From positions 62,001 to 126,000 of the forward strand of contig JACMLU010000010.1 in assembly GCA_014379405.1 (NCBI GenBank): DNA of 64,000 nucleotides, written 5' to 3'. Shown piece by piece: positions 60,408 through 64,000 of this stretch. Origin of the DNA: Flavobacterium sp. Lineage in GTDB: Bacteria > Bacteroidota > Bacteroidia > Flavobacteriales > Flavobacteriaceae. The position numbers and the translations under genes are program-made. Position 1 is the stretch's first letter. Every line of letters begins with the position of its first letter. The notes beneath the pieces are model-generated. The model was not told the origin of the DNA, searched no databases, and saw nothing but the letters and a program-made list of their open reading frames with translations.

Positions 60408-61683
60408 TTTTGTCGTGAAACATCCTGTCGCCTTTACGGCAGTAGTTTGTTTTGTGTTTTATTTTTTGCCTTTCAAACCCAAACCTTTTGGCGATGGCGA
60501 ATACTATGAAGGAACAATTCAATTAATACAATATGTGTTGAATGGATTTCAAGGTGAAGTTAGGGTTGATAAGGGTTTGTTTACTTTGTTTTATTATTTT
60601 ATTCCTTACGCAACGGTTTTTTATTTCAAAAAACAAATGCTGTTTTATTTGAGTGGCGTTATTTTTAACAGTATTATGATTTGTGTGGGTGTGAACTATT
60701 TATTCAAATCATTTGATATGTTGCATTTCTCCGATAAATCAAAATTTTGGACATTGGTGCTTTTAAATTTATTTCCCATCCATATTTATTACGCTATGGG
60801 GATTTTGGCGGAAGCGGGTTCTTTTTATGCAGTTTGTATGTTGGTTTATTTTTGGGTAAAAATCACTAATACAAAATTAGTCAAGGCAATCGACTTCTTT
60901 TTTCTTGGTATTACGGTTGTAATGCTTATAGGTTTTAGGCCAAATTTGTTGCCCTTTGCAATACTGTTGCTGTTGTATGTTTTGGTGTTAAAAATGGAAT
61001 CACGACACAAAATTATTTTTGGGATCACGATAATTTTCTTTATGTTTTGTCTAACCTTTGCAGAAAAAGCATTGAGCACAACCGATGGAGAATTTAAAAA
61101 AGAAGTTTTTAGAAAACAGTTGCTTTGGTCTCGATTTGAATTGCGCGATGAACCTTTCAACTGGTTGCCGCAACACGGGGAGAAAGACATTGCTTCTTCC
61201 GATTATCTAAATAACTTGGCAAAAAGAGCAGAATTGGATTCTATTTGCGAGGTCAATAAATTAGATAAAACAGCCTATTACATCAATTGGGTAAAGGATG
61301 ATATAATCCAGAATCCTTTGCTTACAATCCGACAGTATGGTTTGAAATTCTTTCAATCACAAAGCTTTATTATTTCGCCATTGATTCGGTCTGACAAGAG
61401 TAATTATGTTAAATATGGGGTGCATATCTATATAAACAGTATCAATTATATCTTGATTATGGTTTCCCTTTGTGCTTTGTACTTACTGATTAAAACCAGA
61501 AAGAAACAATTATTTTATCCGATCCTCTTTCTTTGGGGCTGGAGTTTGGTTTATGTGTTTGTTTTTCATTCAGAGCAGCGGTACATGTTTCCCGTGCGAC
61601 CCGTTTTGGTGTTTTTATTCGCTTATTATGTGGATTATTATTTTAAGAAGAAGGCTATACACAAAGAGGTAGTCAAGTATTAA
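60391..61683 (+). CDS. Multi-helix membrane protein, probable GT-C glycosyltransferase
   Basis: A 430-residue protein with about 9-11 membrane helices. A short first loop PFGDGEYYEGTIQ (about residues 32-44) after the first helix carries acidic residues in the place where GT-C enzymes have their catalytic Asp or Glu. A polar periplasmic segment of about 100 residues lies between helices near the C-terminal third (about 230-330). Context (GtrB-like gene before, overlapping) suggests it transfers a sugar from undecaprenyl phosphate to the glycan. The frame stays open for 45 codons after its TAA, so the present stop may be recent. No named family was recognised. Confidence 0.65.
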   Translation: MKRIIDFVVKHPVAFTAVVCFVFYFLPFKPKPFGDGEYYEGTIQLIQYVLNGFQGEVRVDKGLFTLFYYFIPYATVFYFKKQMLFYLSGVIFNSIMICVGVNYLFKSFDMLHFSDKSKFWTLVLLNLFPIHIYYAMGILAEAGSFYAVCMLVYFWVKITNTKLVKAIDFFFLGITVVMLIGFRPNLLPFAILLLLYVLVLKMESRHKIIFGITIIFFMFCLTFAEKALSTTDGEFKKEVFRKQLLWSRFELRDEPFNWLPQHGEKDIASSDYLNNLAKRAELDSICEVNKLDKTAYYINWVKDDIIQNPLLTIRQYGLKFFQSQSFIISPLIRSDKSNYVKYGVHIYINSINYILIMVSLCALYLLIKTRKKQLFYPILFLWGWSLVYVFVFHSEQRYMFPVRPVLVFLFAYYVDYYFKKKAIHKEVVKY

Positions 61684-61821
61684 TTTTTTTTGCAATTCCC
61701 AAAAGAAGAACTGCCTTTTAAAAAGTATACGGATTTTGAAAGTAATCGGGATTCGCTTCGTTTGGTCAAGAAATATTCTTTTGATATTTTTTTGATAAGA
61801 AAAGGATATAGACTAATGTAA
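61684..61821 (+). pseudogene. Open coding remnant directly after the GT-C gene stop
   Basis: In the same frame as the gene before, 45 sense codons follow the TAA and end with TAA at 61819-61821. The translation (for example LQFPKEELPFKKYTDF, then SLRLVKKYSFDIFLIRKG) has ordinary protein composition and looks like a lost C-terminal domain or a fragment of another gene. It begins in a run of eight T residues. No start codon fits a separate gene. Confidence 0.45.
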
Positions 61822-61836
61822 CAAAACTCAAACAAA

Positions 61837-62832
61837 ATGAAAACAAAGCACCTATTGTTAATCCTCTTTTTTGGTCTTGCAGTACTTGCAATAATCAATT
61901 ATAGAACTCCTTTTTTGCGACAAGATGGCGGAGGTTGGTCTGTAGGTTATGGTTCATCTGCAATTTATCCAGAAAAAATGCAGGTAGATAAAAAAGCTGT
62001 CTATTCCATTGAAATGCTCAAAGCCCAAAATGACAGCACCGTTTTCTTGGCCGATCCCTTTTTTGTGAAAGAAAAGGACACTTTTTACTTGTTTTTTGAA
62101 CATAAAAAAAATAAATCAAATGCAGATATTAGTTTGCTTACTTCTGTTGACGGCAAGAAGTACCAATACCGCGGGACGGTTTTAACGCAAAAATTTCACT
62201 TGTCATATCCCCAAGTTTTTAAATACAGGAATGCTTTTTATATGGTACCGGAGTCCAAACAGTCAAACGCGGTCTTGTTGTACAAGGCGCACAGATTCCC
62301 TTATGATTGGAGGATTTGCGATACTTTGGTGGCTGGTGTTCAACTCGTGGATCCTTCCATTTATTTGTCGGACTCGCTAAGTATTATGGTCGCAAGTGAT
62401 TATGCAAAAAATATGTACGTATATGAAGCAGATTCCCTTTTTGGAAAATGGAAATTGCACAAGAAACCCATTGCTTTAATTGGAACAGAATCCAGGGCTG
62501 GAGGTCGTTTTTTTGCAGATAAAAAAGGATTGATTTTGCCGGTCCAAAATTTCACTAAAGGATATGGATATGGTGTATCACTATACCGTTTTTCATTTAA
62601 GGACGGCAGTTATACCGTAAATAGAGAAAGACCTTTTTTTTTAATGGCTAACGAATACATAAAAGAATTTAATGCCGGAATGCATCATTTGGATATCCAG
62701 CGGTTGGACGAAACTCATTATTATTACGTTTATGACGGGAATCGATTGAACAGTAATTCAAAAAGCCTTAATCTTTGGGGGCCGTTGAAATGGAATTATT
62801 TGGATTTAAAAAATTGGATGCTGATAAATTAA
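61837..62832 (+). CDS. Membrane-anchored beta-propeller protein, GINT1 N-terminal-like
   Basis: A 331-residue protein with a basic N-terminus and one hydrophobic helix (about residues 5-20), so anchored or exported. The rest shows repeated blades: FLADPFFVKEKDTFYLFFEH (about residues 71-90), LSYPQVFKYRNAFYMVPES (about 128-146), FGKWKLHKKP and FFADKKGLILPVQN. These motifs match the five-bladed, GH43-like domain seen at the N-terminus of plant GINT1 and in many bacterial glycan loci, sometimes fused to formyltransferases. No transferase domain is attached. A role in final glycan handling outside the cytoplasm is possible; function is not known. Confidence 0.6.
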   Translation: MKTKHLLLILFFGLAVLAIINYRTPFLRQDGGGWSVGYGSSAIYPEKMQVDKKAVYSIEMLKAQNDSTVFLADPFFVKEKDTFYLFFEHKKNKSNADISLLTSVDGKKYQYRGTVLTQKFHLSYPQVFKYRNAFYMVPESKQSNAVLLYKAHRFPYDWRICDTLVAGVQLVDPSIYLSDSLSIMVASDYAKNMYVYEADSLFGKWKLHKKPIALIGTESRAGGRFFADKKGLILPVQNFTKGYGYGVSLYRFSFKDGSYTVNRERPFFLMANEYIKEFNAGMHHLDIQRLDETHYYYVYDGNRLNSNSKSLNLWGPLKWNYLDLKNWMLIN

Positions 62833-63139
62833 TACTATCCCATAAGCTATGGTTTGAAGAAAAAAGGAGAAAAGAAGAAAAAAAGAACTCTACAACTTCG
62901 AGGAAGAGGTAATCAGTCTTGGTATTGCTCACAATTTTCAAGCGAAGAAGCATTCGAGGGATGAAAGGGTCCAGCTTAAATGACTTTACATTCCTTATGT
63001 GCTTAATGATAAGTGACTTTTTCAGACTTCCCTTGTTTTAAGTTAAACAAAACCCCGCCATCCAGCGAGGTTTTGATATTTTTTAGTAATCTTCATATTC
63101 TTTCAGTACTGCAATCTGCCAACTGAAAACTGACCACTG
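62833..63139. other. Intergenic stretch at the right border of the glycan locus
   Basis: No gene is supported in these 307 bases. The left part is a purine-rich tract (62850-62890). A hairpin at 63049-63074 lies between the convergent genes. At 63106-63140 there are degenerate words of the type CAACTGAAAACTGACCACTG that recall the low-complexity tracts after rfbD and wzm. Confidence 0.6.
63049..63074. terminator. Bidirectional terminator between convergent genes
   Basis: Arms AAAACCCCGC (63049-63058) and GCGAGGTTTT (63065-63074) pair with one mismatch around a 6-nt loop. The hairpin is flanked by an A-rich left side and a T-rich right side (ATATTTTTTAG), so it can stop transcription from both directions. 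Confidence 0.82.
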
Positions 63140-64000
63140 CTAACTATTCTTCTTCGCCTTGATCATCATTTCCAATTGGTCCCACAGTTCTTCGGGGATG
63201 GCTTCCAAAATATTGAATTCACCAGCACCTTTCAGCCATTCACCACCATCTATAACAATGACTTCCCCGTTGATGTATCCCGAAAAATCAGAAACCAAAT
63301 AGGCCGCTAGATTAGCCAATTCCTGATAGTTTCCTACTCTTCCTAAAGGTACTTTTTTGGACATATCAAACTTCTCGGCCAAGTTGCCTGGCAATAATCT
63401 ATCCCAAGCGCCTTTGGTAGGGAATGGTCCTGGAGCAATCGCATTGGTGCGAATTCCGTATTTTGCCCATTCCACGGCGAGGCTCCTCGACATAGCCAGA
63501 ACACCCGCTTTTGCGGCTGCACTCGGCACTACGTATGCCGAACCAGTAAACGCATAAGTCGTTACAATATTCAACACGGTCGAGGAAGTTTGTTTCGTTT
63601 CAATCCAATGTTTCCCGAAAGCGAGGGTGCAGTTTTTGGAACCTTTCAACACAATGTCAATTACGGTGTCAAAGGCATTAGCCGACAGTCTCTCGGTGGG
63701 AGAGATAAAATTCCCTGCGGCATTGTTTAGCAAGACATCCACTTTTCCGTAGGCTTTCAAGACTTCTTGCAACATCACTTCCACTTGGTCATAATGCCTC
63801 ACATCGCATTGCACTGCCAAACAGGTTCCACCCGTTTCGGTTTCCAGTTCCTTGGCCGTTTTTTGTAGTTTTTCTAAGTCGCGGGAACTAATGGCCACTT
63901 GGGCTCCCAATTCCATAAAATAGCGGGTCATAGCTTTACCCAATCCACTGCCACCGCCGGTTACCACAATTACTTTGCCTTTTAGGGCATCATCACGAAG
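63140..64000 (-). CDS. SDR oxidoreductase, 2,4-dienoyl-CoA reductase-like, 5' end cut
   Basis: The frame runs off the right edge; visible are about 286 residues, lacking only the first few. LKGKVIVVTGGGSGLGKAM gives the NADP loop and LLNNAAGNFISPTERLS the NNAG motif. The family position of the SDR Tyr is occupied by VVPSAAAKAGVLAMSRSLA, where the expected YxxxK becomes SxxxK, as in peroxisomal-type 2,4-dienoyl-CoA reductases that lack the Tyr. GPFPTKGAWDRLLPG also fits this group. It should act in beta-oxidation of unsaturated fatty acids and is unrelated to the glycan genes, marking the end of the locus. Confidence 0.88.
   Translation of the reverse strand, partial: LRDDALKGKVIVVTGGGSGLGKAMTRYFMELGAQVAISSRDLEKLQKTAKELETETGGTCLAVQCDVRHYDQVEVMLQEVLKAYGKVDVLLNNAAGNFISPTERLSANAFDTVIDIVLKGSKNCTLAFGKHWIETKQTSSTVLNIVTTYAFTGSAYVVPSAAAKAGVLAMSRSLAVEWAKYGIRTNAIAPGPFPTKGAWDRLLPGNLAEKFDMSKKVPLGRVGNYQELANLAAYLVSDFSGYINGEVIVIDGGEWLKGAGEFNILEAIPEELWDQLEMMIKAKKNS

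Noticed and set aside
61837..62832. Secreted GH43 glycosidase
   Set aside because: The blade pattern resembles the GH43-like fold, but the characteristic catalytic acid set could not be placed, so the non-catalytic GINT1-N-like label is safer.

Overview
The window is one very large surface-glycan locus from a member of the Bacteroidetes, most likely Flavobacterium or a close relative. The evidence is AT-rich DNA, almost no Shine-Dalgarno sequences, promoter-like TAnnTTTG boxes, and families typical of that group (WbuB-type transferases, FkbM methyltransferases, a CpsB/YwqE-type PHP phosphatase, RAYT transposase with REP palindromes). No tRNA, rRNA, CRISPR or prophage was seen. Family names come from recognising motifs and architecture; no database search was run.

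Left block (1-25.0 kb, + strand). It opens with the end of a Wza-type outer-membrane export protein, then a Wzz-like chain-length protein, a Wzx flippase, a Wzy polymerase and several glycosyltransferases. Next comes a compact nucleotide-sugar factory: a WbuX/WbpG amidotransferase with HisH-like and HisF-like partners, then FnlA, a small cupin, FnlB, FnlC and a WbuB-like transferase. This set is best read as making and adding L-FucNAc carrying an acetamidino group (L-FucNAm). A reductase/epimerase, an initiating phosphoglycosyl transferase, an Amj-like membrane protein, an EpsG-like polymerase, a DegT aminotransferase, rfbC-rfbD-rfbA and a long CapD/PglF dehydratase follow. Rhamnose, FucNAc-type and 2-acetamido-4-amino-trideoxy (QuiNAc4N) sugars recall the known F. 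psychrophilum O-polysaccharide. A PHP phosphatase lies convergently behind (25.1-25.8 kb, - strand).

Middle block (26.0-45.7 kb, +). After a 674-bp non-coding stretch with nested inverted repeats comes an ABC-type export system. wzm (26.5 kb) and wzt (30.5 kb) are separated by an FkbM methyltransferase, a GT2 and a GT10 fucosyltransferase, and this three-gene insert is bounded by a direct repeat of about 80 bp. Downstream are a formyltransferase plus WecE pair (dTDP-Fuc4NFo), many GT2/GT4 enzymes, a WbsX/GH99-like protein, methyltransferases, WecB and NeuB.

Right block (45.7-62.8 kb, +). NeuB, NeuC, NeuA and an AsnB-type amidotransferase form a nonulosonate (sialic/legionaminic-type) module. 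It is invaded by several families of palindromic repeats: hairpin doublets around a DUF559 nuclease-like gene, a second family between neuC and neuA and in frame inside asnB, a third around a RAYT transposase and overlapping the asnB 3' end, and a fourth supplying the N-terminus of a GT4 gene. More glycosyltransferases follow, then a VioA-like aminotransferase and an acetyltransferase (dTDP-Qui4NAc), and a GtrB-like/GT-C membrane pair with a beta-propeller protein. The locus ends at a terminator near 63.06 kb before an unrelated 2,4-dienoyl-CoA reductase-like gene on the - strand.

Taken together the genes could supply L-Rha, L-FucNAm, QuiNAc4N-type sugar, D-Fuc4NFo, D-Qui4NAc, ManNAc and a nonulosonic acid, with both Wzx/Wzy and Wzm/Wzt export routes. 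rmlB, the GDP-fucose genes and sugar dehydrogenases are not in the window and must lie elsewhere.
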